From JBNNGK01 sp050268245 (GTDB lineage Bacteria > Pseudomonadota > Gammaproteobacteria > Enterobacterales > Enterobacteriaceae), in the NCBI RefSeq assembly GCF_050268245.1, contig NZ_JBNNGK010000001.1:124001-188000 (forward strand): DNA of 64,000 nucleotides. Reading direction: 5' to 3'. Positions 1 to 6,655 of this stretch are shown here, in pieces. A program made the position numbers and the translations under genes. Numbering within the stretch: position 1 is the first letter of the stretch; every line of letters begins with the position of its first letter. Under the pieces are notes generated by a model. The model was not told the DNA's origin and searched no databases. It saw nothing but the letters and a program-made list of their open reading frames with translations.

Positions 1-1
1 A

Positions 2-472
2 CAGAAAGTCTATGGCGATCAGGCACCGCTTGCGTGGCAGCAATTGGCGAAAAAAACCGTTACCGTTACCAAAGGCTGGAGCGAGGCCTACGGTTTATTC
101 CTGAAAGGCGAAGGCGATTTGGTACTGAGCTACACCACATCCCCGGCCTATCATCTGATCGAAGAGAAAAAGGACACCTACGCAGCGGCCAATTTTAGCG
201 AAGGTCACTATTTGCAAGTTGAAGTAGCCGGTAAGCTAAAAGCCAGTAAGCACCCTCAATTAGCGGAACGCTTCATGCAATTTATTGTGACCCCCGCGTT
301 CCAGAATACCCTTCCAACGGGCAACTGGATGTACCCGGTGATCAACACGTCTCTGCCGTCCGGTTTTGAACGCATGACCGTGCCACAAACCGCATTGCAA
401 TACAGCGCGGAAGAGGTCGCGAAACAACGCAGCAACTGGATACGCGCATGGCAAACCGCCGTCAGCCAGTGA
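2..472 (+). CDS. thiB: Thiamine ABC transporter substrate-binding protein, C-terminal part
   Basis: The reading frame is open from the first bases of the window, so the N-terminus, including the signal peptide, lies outside. The visible part of about 156 residues is the C-terminal lobe of a periplasmic solute-binding protein (GDLVLSYTTSPAYHL, then PTGNWMYPVIN). It matches E. coli ThiB as I know it, which binds thiamine, thiamine phosphate and thiamine diphosphate in the periplasm. The stop codon lies 25 bases inside thiP, and thiQ follows, the standard thiBPQ order. In other bacteria the operon is controlled by a TPP riboswitch upstream of thiB, which would be outside this window. Identity rests on the partial protein plus the two neighbours. 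Confidence 0.93.
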   Translation, partial: QKVYGDQAPLAWQQLAKKTVTVTKGWSEAYGLFLKGEGDLVLSYTTSPAYHLIEEKKDTYAAANFSEGHYLQVEVAGKLKASKHPQLAERFMQFIVTPAFQNTLPTGNWMYPVINTSLPSGFERMTVPQTALQYSAEEVAKQRSNWIRAWQTAVSQ

Positions 473-2055
473 TCCCACGTTGGCTATGGCCCGGGCTAGT
501 GGCCGCCAGCGTTATTTTGCTGGTCGCCTTGCTGGCCTTCGGCTCGCTGTGGCGTCATGCGCCGCAAAGCGACTGGCGTGCTATTTGGCAGGATAGTTAT
601 TTGTGGCACGTGGTGCGCTTCACCTTCTGGCAGGCTCTGCTGTCCGCATTGATCTCGGTGTTGCCCGCCATTGCGTTGGCGCGCGCGCTGTATCGCCGCC
701 GTTTTCTTGGCCGCACGCTGCTACTTCGGCTGTGCGCCATGACACTGGTATTGCCAGTGTTGGTTGCGGTGTTTGGGCTGCTCACCGTTTATGGCCGTCA
801 GGGATGGTTAGCAACCCTGTGCGGCTGGTTGAGCGTGGAATATCATTTTTCGCCGTACGGGCTGCAAGGTATTCTGCTGGCACATCTGTTTTTCAACCTG
901 CCGTTAGCCACCCGTCTGCTGTTACAAGCGCTGGAAAACGTTCCGGTAGAACAGCGCCAATTGGCGGCGCAGTTAGGCATGAACGGTTGGCAACAGTTTC
1001 GCTTTGTCGAATGGCCCGCACTACGTCGTCAAATTTTACCGAGTGGCGCACTGATTTTCATGTTGTGCTTCGCCAGTTTCGCCACCGTGTTGTCACTGGG
1101 CGGCGGGCCGCAGGCCACCACTATCGAACTGGCGATCTATCAGGCATTAAGCTACGACTACGATCTCAGCCGCGCCGCATTACTGGCTTTGATTCAATTA
1201 ACCTGCTGTCTGGGGTGGGTGATACTCAGCCAACGGCTGAGTCAGGCGCTACCGGTTGGCAATACGCAGGCCTTCCACTGGCGCAATCCGGAAGATAACC
1301 GTTGGCAACGCGCTACGGATTGCCTGCTGATCGTCGCCGCCTTGCTCTTGTTACTGCCTCCGCTACTGGCGGTCGTGGTGGACGGCGCCAATCAGGGGAT
1401 GCTCCGCGTCTTGCAACAGCCAGTTTTATGGCAGGCATTATTGACCTCGTTGCGTATTGCGATTGGCGCCGGTTTACTGTGTGTCGTATTGACCATGATG
1501 CTGCTGTGGAGCAGCCGCGAACTGAAATTACGGCAGCGTCTGCGCTGGGGGCAAATGCTAGAACTGAGTGGGATGGTCATCCTAGCGATGCCAGGTATCG
1601 TGTTGGCGACCGGTTTTTTCTTGCTGTTTAGCGATACGTTAGGACTGCCGCAATCCCCTTATGCACTGGTGATATTGACCAATGCGCTGATGGCAGTTCC
1701 TTACGCATTAAAAGTATTGGATAACCCGATGCGCGACGTAGCAGAACGCTACAATCCGCTGTGTCTGTCGCTGGGGATGCAAGGTTGGCAACGGCTGCGT
1801 TGGATCGAATTGAAAGCCCTGCGCCGCCCACTGTCGCAAGCGCTCGCCTTCGCCTGTGTCCTATCAATTGGCGATTTCGGCGTGGTGGCCTTGTTTGGCA
1901 ATGAGCAATTTCGTACCCTGCCTTTCTATCTTTATCAACAAATTGGTGCCTATCGCAGCAACGACGGTGCCATTACCGCGCTGTTATTGTTAATACTGTG
2001 CTTCCTGTTATTCACCCTGATTGAACGCTTACCGGGCCGCAATGATAAAGCTTGA
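448..2055 (+). CDS. thiP: Thiamine ABC transporter permease ThiP
   Basis: A 535-residue inner-membrane permease for thiamine uptake that works with ThiB and ThiQ. The protein is strongly hydrophobic and consists of two repeated permease halves. Each half carries an EAA-type loop that contacts the ATPase, at about residues 168-195 (LAAQLGMNGW) and 433-460 (LSLGMQGW). Length and sequence follow E. coli ThiP (536 residues) almost throughout. The ATG lies inside the end of thiB and the 3' end overlaps thiQ by 14 bases, so translation is probably coupled across all three genes. The start is chosen because MANRRQPVIP matches the family N-terminus. Confidence 0.96.
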   Translation: MANRRQPVIPRWLWPGLVAASVILLVALLAFGSLWRHAPQSDWRAIWQDSYLWHVVRFTFWQALLSALISVLPAIALARALYRRRFLGRTLLLRLCAMTLVLPVLVAVFGLLTVYGRQGWLATLCGWLSVEYHFSPYGLQGILLAHLFFNLPLATRLLLQALENVPVEQRQLAAQLGMNGWQQFRFVEWPALRRQILPSGALIFMLCFASFATVLSLGGGPQATTIELAIYQALSYDYDLSRAALLALIQLTCCLGWVILSQRLSQALPVGNTQAFHWRNPEDNRWQRATDCLLIVAALLLLLPPLLAVVVDGANQGMLRVLQQPVLWQALLTSLRIAIGAGLLCVVLTMMLLWSSRELKLRQRLRWGQMLELSGMVILAMPGIVLATGFFLLFSDTLGLPQSPYALVILTNALMAVPYALKVLDNPMRDVAERYNPLCLSLGMQGWQRLRWIELKALRRPLSQALAFACVLSIGDFGVVALFGNEQFRTLPFYLYQQIGAYRSNDGAITALLLLILCFLLFTLIERLPGRNDKA

Positions 2056-2746
2056 GAAACTCACTTACCTGTATGAACACTTGCCGATGCGGTTTGATCT
2101 GAGCATCCAGCCGGGCGAACGCGTGGCGGTGCTCGGCCCCAGCGGCGCGGGAAAAAGCACGTTGCTCAGCCTGATTGCCGGCTTTTTGCCCGCAACCAGC
2201 GGCACACTGCGACTCAACGGCAACGACCATACCCATACGTCACCGTCAAAAAGACCGGTCTCGATGCTATTTCAGGAAAATAACCTGTTTGCCCATCTGA
2301 CGGTAAGACAAAACATCGGATTAGGGCTGGATCCCGGCTTACGCTTGAACCTTCAGCAACACCAGCACGTCGAGCGCATTGCCGAACAGGTCGGGCTCAA
2401 CGACCACCTACCACGCTTACCTTCGCAACTGTCTGGCGGCCAGCGCCAACGTGCGGCATTGGCGCGTTGCCTCATTCGTCAACAGCCGATCCTGTTGCTT
2501 GATGAACCCTTTTCAGCGCTCGATCCCGCCTTGCGCAGTGACATGTTGCAACGGCTAGATGAGGTGTGTCACCAGCGCAACCTGACATTGCTGATGGTGT
2601 CGCATAACCTAGATGATGCCGCTCGCATCGCCCAACGCACGCTGCTGGTGGTCGATGGGCGAATCTATTACGACGGCCCGACTCAAGCGCTGCTCGATGG
2701 CAGCGCGGCTGAAGCCAGCATATTGGGTATAGCGATTAAAGCGTGA
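2042..2746 (+). CDS. thiQ: Thiamine ABC transporter ATP-binding protein ThiQ
   Basis: A 234-residue ABC ATPase that drives the ThiBP thiamine transporter from the cytoplasmic face. Walker A is GPSGAGKS at residues 32-39, the signature LSGGQ is near residue 130, and Walker B (ILLLDEP) is near 150-155, followed by the H-loop region MVSH. I take ATG 2042 as the start: it gives MIKLEKLTYLY, colinear with E. coli ThiQ, whereas upstream in-frame codons only add a tail. The gene overlaps thiP and ends the operon. In E. coli yabI comes next; here ilvBN sits between them. Confidence 0.95.
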   Translation: MIKLEKLTYLYEHLPMRFDLSIQPGERVAVLGPSGAGKSTLLSLIAGFLPATSGTLRLNGNDHTHTSPSKRPVSMLFQENNLFAHLTVRQNIGLGLDPGLRLNLQQHQHVERIAEQVGLNDHLPRLPSQLSGGQRQRAALARCLIRQQPILLLDEPFSALDPALRSDMLQRLDEVCHQRNLTLLMVSHNLDDAARIAQRTLLVVDGRIYYDGPTQALLDGSAAEASILGIAIKA

Positions 2747-2849
2747 TCTGGCGCGCGTTTTTTATGCTGCGCCAATAAACCTGTTGTGCGAATTTTGCAC
2801 CTGTGGTTTTATAAAATTCTGTATTTCATTACTGATGATAAGGTTCCCT

Positions 2850-2948
2850 GTGATCGCATCCTCGCTGACTTCGACCCTACTTATTACCGCGCTACCCGCC
2901 GCGGTGGTCGTCGTGCGTGTGGTGGTGGTCGTCGGCAATGCGCCGTAG
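2850..2948 (+). CDS. ivbL: ilvBN leader peptide IvbL (GTG start)
   Basis: A 32-codon peptide too short for ordinary gene finders. From GTG 2850 it ends AAVVVVRVVVVVGNAP, which equals the end of E. coli IvbL, also 32 residues. Ribosome stalling at the nine valine codons couples valine (and leucine) tRNA charging to transcription of ilvBN. An AAGG Shine-Dalgarno lies six bases before the GTG. An in-frame ATG at 2835 would add five residues but lacks a good ribosome site, so the GTG is preferred. The attenuator hairpin follows 25 bases after the stop. Confidence 0.9.
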   Translation: MIASSLTSTLLITALPAAVVVVRVVVVVGNAP

Positions 2949-2973
2949 GGTCTGAATCAACGCATCGATTCCC

Positions 2974-3013
2974 AAACCCCGCCGGCGCAAACCGGGCGGG
3001 GTTTCTTGTTTCT
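2974..3013 (+). terminator. ilvBN attenuator terminator
   Basis: AAACCCCGCC (2974-2983) pairs perfectly with GGCGGGGTTT (2995-3004), followed by a T-rich tail. It lies between ivbL and ilvB, the position of the rho-independent attenuator that ends transcription when valine and leucine tRNAs are charged. Confidence 0.9.
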
Positions 3014-3060
3014 ATACCCTGCTCAGCGAAGCGAACCGGCTCTGAGAAAAGGATAGGAAC

Positions 3061-4755
3061 ATGGCAATTTCGGATACACCTCATCCACGGCAGCGCTTTA
3101 CCGGCGCCCAGTTGATTGTCTATCTGCTGGAGCGTCAAGGCATCACTACCGTCGCCGGTATTCCCGGAGGCGCAGCACTACCGCTGTATGACGCACTGAG
3201 CCAAAGCCATAAGATTCACCACGTTTTGGCCCGTCATGAGCAGGGAGCTGGCTTTATGGCACAAGGCATGGCACGGGCTAACGGCAAAGCAGCGGTGTGT
3301 ATCGCGTCCAGTGGGCCAGGTGCTACCAACTTGGTTACCGCCATTGCCGATGCCAAACTCGATTCAATTCCGCTGGTGTGCATCACCGGGCAGGTGCCCT
3401 CTTCAATGATCGGCACCGACGCGTTCCAAGAAGTGGATACCTACGGCATTTCTATCCCGATCACGAAACATAATCATCTGGTACGCGATATCCGCGAGTT
3501 ACCGCAGGTGATGTACGACGCATTCCGCATCGCGGAATCTGGCCGCCCTGGGCCGGTATGGATCGATATTCCAAAAGACGTACAAACTGCCGAAATCGAA
3601 CTGGAACAATTACCGCCGATCGCGACGCCCGACCCGGCCCCCGCATTCGCAACCGACGACGTACGCCAAGCGGCAGCCCTGATCAATCAGGCCAAACGGC
3701 CTATCTTGTATCTGGGCGGCGGCATCATCTGCGCAGACGCACACCGGGCGGCGTTAACGCTGGCGGAACGTGCCAACTTGCCCACCACCATGACGCTGAT
3801 GGCGCTGGGCGCAATGCCGGTCGATCACCCGCTGTCACTGGGTATGTTAGGGATGCACGCCGCGCGCAGCACCAACTTTATTTTACAAGAAGCTGACCTG
3901 CTGATCGTACTAGGGGCACGTTTTGACGACCGCGCGATCGGTAAAACCGAGCAATTCTGCCCGAATGCGAAAATCATTCACGTCGATATCGACCGCGCCG
4001 AGCTGGGTAAAGTCAAACAGCCGCAGGTGGCCATTCATGGCGACGTTGGCCAAGTACTGCAACAGTTACTGCCGCAGATCGATGCGCAGCCGCGCAGTGA
4101 ATGGCTGACTACCGTGAACGATCTAAAACGCGAGTTTCCATTCAGTATGCCAAACGCCGACGATCCATTGAGCCATTATGGTCTGGTACTGGCAGCCGCG
4201 CGCTGCGTTGACGAAAGCGCCATTATCACTACCGACGTCGGTCAGCATCAGATGTGGGTAGCGCAGGCTTACCCACTGCGCCGCCCACGCCAGTGGATGA
4301 CGTCTGGAGGCCTTGGCACCATGGGATTTGGCCTGCCGACGGCAATTGGTGCCGCACTGGCTGAACCACAGCGCAAAGTGCTGTGTTTTTCCGGTGATGG
4401 CAGCCTGATGATGAACATTCAAGAGATGGCCACCGCGGTAGAACACGATCTCGACGTAAAAATCATTCTGATGAACAATCAGGCGCTGGGGTTAGTACAC
4501 CAGCAACAAACCTTATTTTATCAGCAGCATATTTTTGCCTCTGCCTATCCGAAACGCACTGATTTCATCAAGATCGCCGCCGGTTTCGGCCTGGATACCT
4601 GTGATTTGAATGCAGCAGCGGATCCTCACGCGGCGCTGGCAGAAGCCATCCAGCGCCCCGGCCCTTGCCTGATCCACGCGCTGATCGATACCCACGAAAA
4701 AGTCTTCCCGATGGTGCCCCCCGGTGCCGCTAACATCGACATGATTGGAGAATAA
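3061..4755 (+). CDS. ilvB: Acetolactate synthase I, large catalytic subunit
   Basis: A 564-residue ThDP- and FAD-dependent enzyme that condenses two pyruvates to 2-acetolactate, or pyruvate with 2-oxobutyrate, the first common step of branched-chain amino acid synthesis. The N-terminal PYR domain has the catalytic glutamate at about residue 60 (RHEQGAGF). The C-terminal ThDP motif begins GDGSLMMN near residue 446. The sequence is colinear with E. coli IlvB rather than IlvI or IlvG, and the valine-rich leader and IlvN neighbour confirm the isozyme. An AAGGATAGGA ribosome site precedes the ATG. Regulation by attenuation is visible; the valine-sensitive isozyme is expected. Confidence 0.97.
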   Translation: MAISDTPHPRQRFTGAQLIVYLLERQGITTVAGIPGGAALPLYDALSQSHKIHHVLARHEQGAGFMAQGMARANGKAAVCIASSGPGATNLVTAIADAKLDSIPLVCITGQVPSSMIGTDAFQEVDTYGISIPITKHNHLVRDIRELPQVMYDAFRIAESGRPGPVWIDIPKDVQTAEIELEQLPPIATPDPAPAFATDDVRQAAALINQAKRPILYLGGGIICADAHRAALTLAERANLPTTMTLMALGAMPVDHPLSLGMLGMHAARSTNFILQEADLLIVLGARFDDRAIGKTEQFCPNAKIIHVDIDRAELGKVKQPQVAIHGDVGQVLQQLLPQIDAQPRSEWLTTVNDLKREFPFSMPNADDPLSHYGLVLAAARCVDESAIITTDVGQHQMWVAQAYPLRRPRQWMTSGGLGTMGFGLPTAIGAALAEPQRKVLCFSGDGSLMMNIQEMATAVEHDLDVKIILMNNQALGLVHQQQTLFYQQHIFASAYPKRTDFIKIAAGFGLDTCDLNAAADPHAALAEAIQRPGPCLIHALIDTHEKVFPMVPPGAANIDMIGE

Positions 4756-4758
4756 ACC

Positions 4759-5049
4759 ATGCCAGAAGCAAAAAATTCACAGGTGATCCTCGAGCTGGCG
4801 GTTCGCAACCATCCGGGTGTGATGTCGCACGTTTGCGGCCTATTTGCTCGTCGCGCCTTCAACGTGGAAGGTATTTTGTGTATGCCGTTAAAAGACGGTA
4901 AGCAAAGCCGCATCTGGCTATTGGTCGCCGATGACCAGCGTTTGGTGCAGATGATAAGCCAGGTCGAAAAGCTCGAAGACGTGCTACAGGTAAAACGCCA
5001 CAGCGAAGACGTGCGGGTATTTGAACAGTTAGAAACGTTTTTCCAATAG
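4759..5049 (+). CDS. ilvN: Acetolactate synthase I, small regulatory subunit
   Basis: A 96-residue ACT-domain protein, the same length as E. coli IlvN, which binds valine and confers feedback inhibition on IlvB. The core VRNHPGVMSHVCGLFARRAF is the typical ACT strand-helix of this subunit. It starts three bases after the ilvB stop, so the two are translated together in the expected ratio. The gene ends the operon and faces yabI across a short hairpin. Confidence 0.96.
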   Translation: MPEAKNSQVILELAVRNHPGVMSHVCGLFARRAFNVEGILCMPLKDGKQSRIWLLVADDQRLVQMISQVEKLEDVLQVKRHSEDVRVFEQLETFFQ

Positions 5050-5055
5050 GCTTAC

Positions 5056-5077
5056 CGCGCCCTGATACCGGGGCGCG
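5056..5077. terminator. Hairpin between convergent ilvN and yabI
   Basis: CGCGCCC (5056-5062) and GGGCGCG (5071-5077) form a seven-pair stem with an eight-base loop in the 37-base gap between the two stop codons. There is no clear T-run on either side, so it may protect 3' ends rather than terminate efficiently. Confidence 0.5.
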
Positions 5078-5086
5078 CTGGCATCA

Positions 5087-5854
5087 TTACCCGGCGAGAA
5101 CTTGCCACAACAGGTGGCGATAAACGGGCATCAAGGGTTGCTGGCACATCACGTAGAAACAGGCAACGGCAGCAACCGTGCTGAGGACGCAAGCAACACG
5201 CAAACGTATCGGTGTCAGCCAAGCACTCAACCGATCGGTGCCACGCTTGCTTTCTCGCCACCAACGCCAACTCAGCCACGCGGCTAACCACACCAACACC
5301 ACGACGGCGAACAATAGCCATTTGAACACTGCGCCATTAGCGCTGGCAGGAATATCGATTGCCACACCCGCCAGAATACCGGGAAAGAAATACACCGGTG
5401 GCCACGTAACGCAGCCGATAACGTTCGGCAAGGCAAATTTATAGGGCGGCAGTTCGAGCATCCCCGCGACCATGGGTACCAAGGGGCGCGTCGGCCCCAC
5501 AAAACGCCCTAGCAATACGGTAAAAATACTGTGCTGATGCAACGCATGTTCCGTACGGTCAAGCATCGCTTTGTGTTTTTTCAAAAATGACCAACGATGC
5601 AGCGGCCCTTTGAACGCACGACCAATAAAATAGGAAATCCAGTCACCCAATAAACAACCGACAATCCCCGCCGCCCACGCCAAATAAAAATCCACCTGTC
5701 CGCTGCCAATTAGCGCACCAATGCTGGCCATCATCACCGTGCCCGGCAGCAACAAACCCACCAAAGCCAACGATTCCAGAAACGCCACCAGCGCGATCAC
5801 CATCAAGGTGAAAGCCAATGACTGAGTAATCAGATGCTGCAAATAGGCTTCCAT
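5087..5854 (-). CDS. yabI: DedA-family inner membrane protein YabI
   Basis: A 255-residue membrane protein of the DedA/SNARE-associated (VTT) superfamily, colinear with E. coli YabI. DedA proteins are needed for membrane homeostasis and some act as lipid scramblases or flippases; the role of YabI itself is not defined. The family signature GRFVGPTRPLVPMVAG is intact in the middle of the protein, preceded by GDWISYFIGR and flanked by four or more hydrophobic segments. In E. coli it adjoins thiQ; here ilvBN intervenes. It is transcribed away from polB from the shared region at 5855-6070. Confidence 0.94.
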   Translation of the reverse strand: MEAYLQHLITQSLAFTLMVIALVAFLESLALVGLLLPGTVMMASIGALIGSGQVDFYLAWAAGIVGCLLGDWISYFIGRAFKGPLHRWSFLKKHKAMLDRTEHALHQHSIFTVLLGRFVGPTRPLVPMVAGMLELPPYKFALPNVIGCVTWPPVYFFPGILAGVAIDIPASANGAVFKWLLFAVVVLVWLAAWLSWRWWRESKRGTDRLSAWLTPIRLRVACVLSTVAAVACFYVMCQQPLMPVYRHLLWQVLAG

Positions 5855-6069
5855 TAAACCTCTATTGAGTATTGAAAATCGCCGGGCCGAAGATTGTCCA
5901 GTCAGTGTATAAACGAGTCAACTGCTGAATTGTATGCGTTTTTGGCAGCGTAGCACGACGATAGACAATGACTGTATAAAAAACCATACTGTAACCTAAT
6001 AATTTAGCGCAACGTCTTCCGCCGCACTCCGCCGGGTATACGCAATTCACCGCGCCACACGGCGGCATA
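5855..6069. promoter_or_regulatory. yabI/polB intergenic with LexA-like relic at 5970-5993
   Basis: This unique stretch precedes the repeat array. At 5970-5993 it reads CTGTATAAAAAACCA followed by TACTGTA. The first part resembles, from memory, the LexA box of the E. coli polB (dinA) promoter (CTGT, ATAAAACC, ACAG), but two extra A residues and a changed right half break the CTGT-N8-ACAG geometry. It may be an SOS operator that has decayed or lost spacing. Promoters for yabI are expected here; I see no unambiguous -10/-35 pair. Confidence 0.4.
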
Positions 6070-6655
6070 CTCAAGAGATCTCACATTGTAACCAAGCGGC
6101 CTGAAAGTGAGTCCTAAGAAGCTTACTCCGGTAAGTGACTGGGGATGAACACACACAGCCAACAACGCTGCGGCTTGAGNNNNNNNNNNNNNNNNNNNNN
6201 NNNNNNNNNNNNNNNNNNNNNNNNNNNNNNNNNNNNNNNNNNNNNNNNNNNNNNNNNNNNNNNNNNNNNNNNNNNNNAAAGACGAAGTATACCCAATGGA
6301 TTTCATGTTGCAGCTAGGCGGCCAGAGGGTGAATTCCCAGGAGCTTACTCCGGTAAGTTACGGGGATGAACACACACAGCCAACAACGCTGCGGCTTGAA
6401 AGACGAAGTATACCCAATGGATTTCATGTTGCAGCTAGGCGGCCAGAGGGTGAATTCCCAGGAGCTTACTCCGGTAAGTTACGGGGATGAACACGCGCAG
6501 CCAACAACGCTGCGGCTTGAAAGACGAAGTATACCCAATGGATTTCATGTTGCAGCTAGGCGGCCAGAGGGTGAATTCCCAGAAGCTTACTCCGGTAAGT
6601 GACTGGGATGAACACGCGCAGCCAACAACGCTGCGGCTTGAAAGACGAAGGGTAT
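6070..6655. repeat. Tandem array of a 121-bp repeat abutting polB
   Basis: Three essentially identical 121-bp units occupy 6278-6398, 6399-6519 and 6520-6640 (each starting AAAGACGAAG), differing at a few positions such as ACACAC/ACGCGC and GTTACGGGG/GTGACTGGG. A 15-base partial unit follows at 6641-6655. A degenerate unit lies upstream at about 6070-6179. Each unit contains the small hairpin CTTACTCCGGTAAG. The reverse complement starts TATACCC and resembles the dispersed element at 9183-9298. The last partial unit ends GGGTAT directly before the polB ATG. The true copy number is unknown because of the N gap. Confidence 0.9.
6180..6277. other. Assembly gap (98 N) inside the repeat array
   Basis: Ninety-eight consecutive undetermined bases. 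If units continued in phase, the distance from the last pre-gap unit boundary (6178) to the next unit (6278) would be a multiple of 121; it is 100, so the gap length is probably only an estimate and may hide one or more units. Confidence 0.97.

Noticed and set aside
603..1298. 231-codon frame inside thiP on the same strand
   Set aside because: It is a shifted frame of a conserved membrane protein gene with no family resemblance of its own.
2835..2948. ATG 2835 as start of the ilvBN leader peptide
   Set aside because: GTG 2850 has AAGG at the proper distance and gives the same 32 residues as the E. coli peptide.
6278..6655. CRISPR-like array
   Set aside because: The whole 121-bp unit is repeated without variable spacers, and no cas genes are present.
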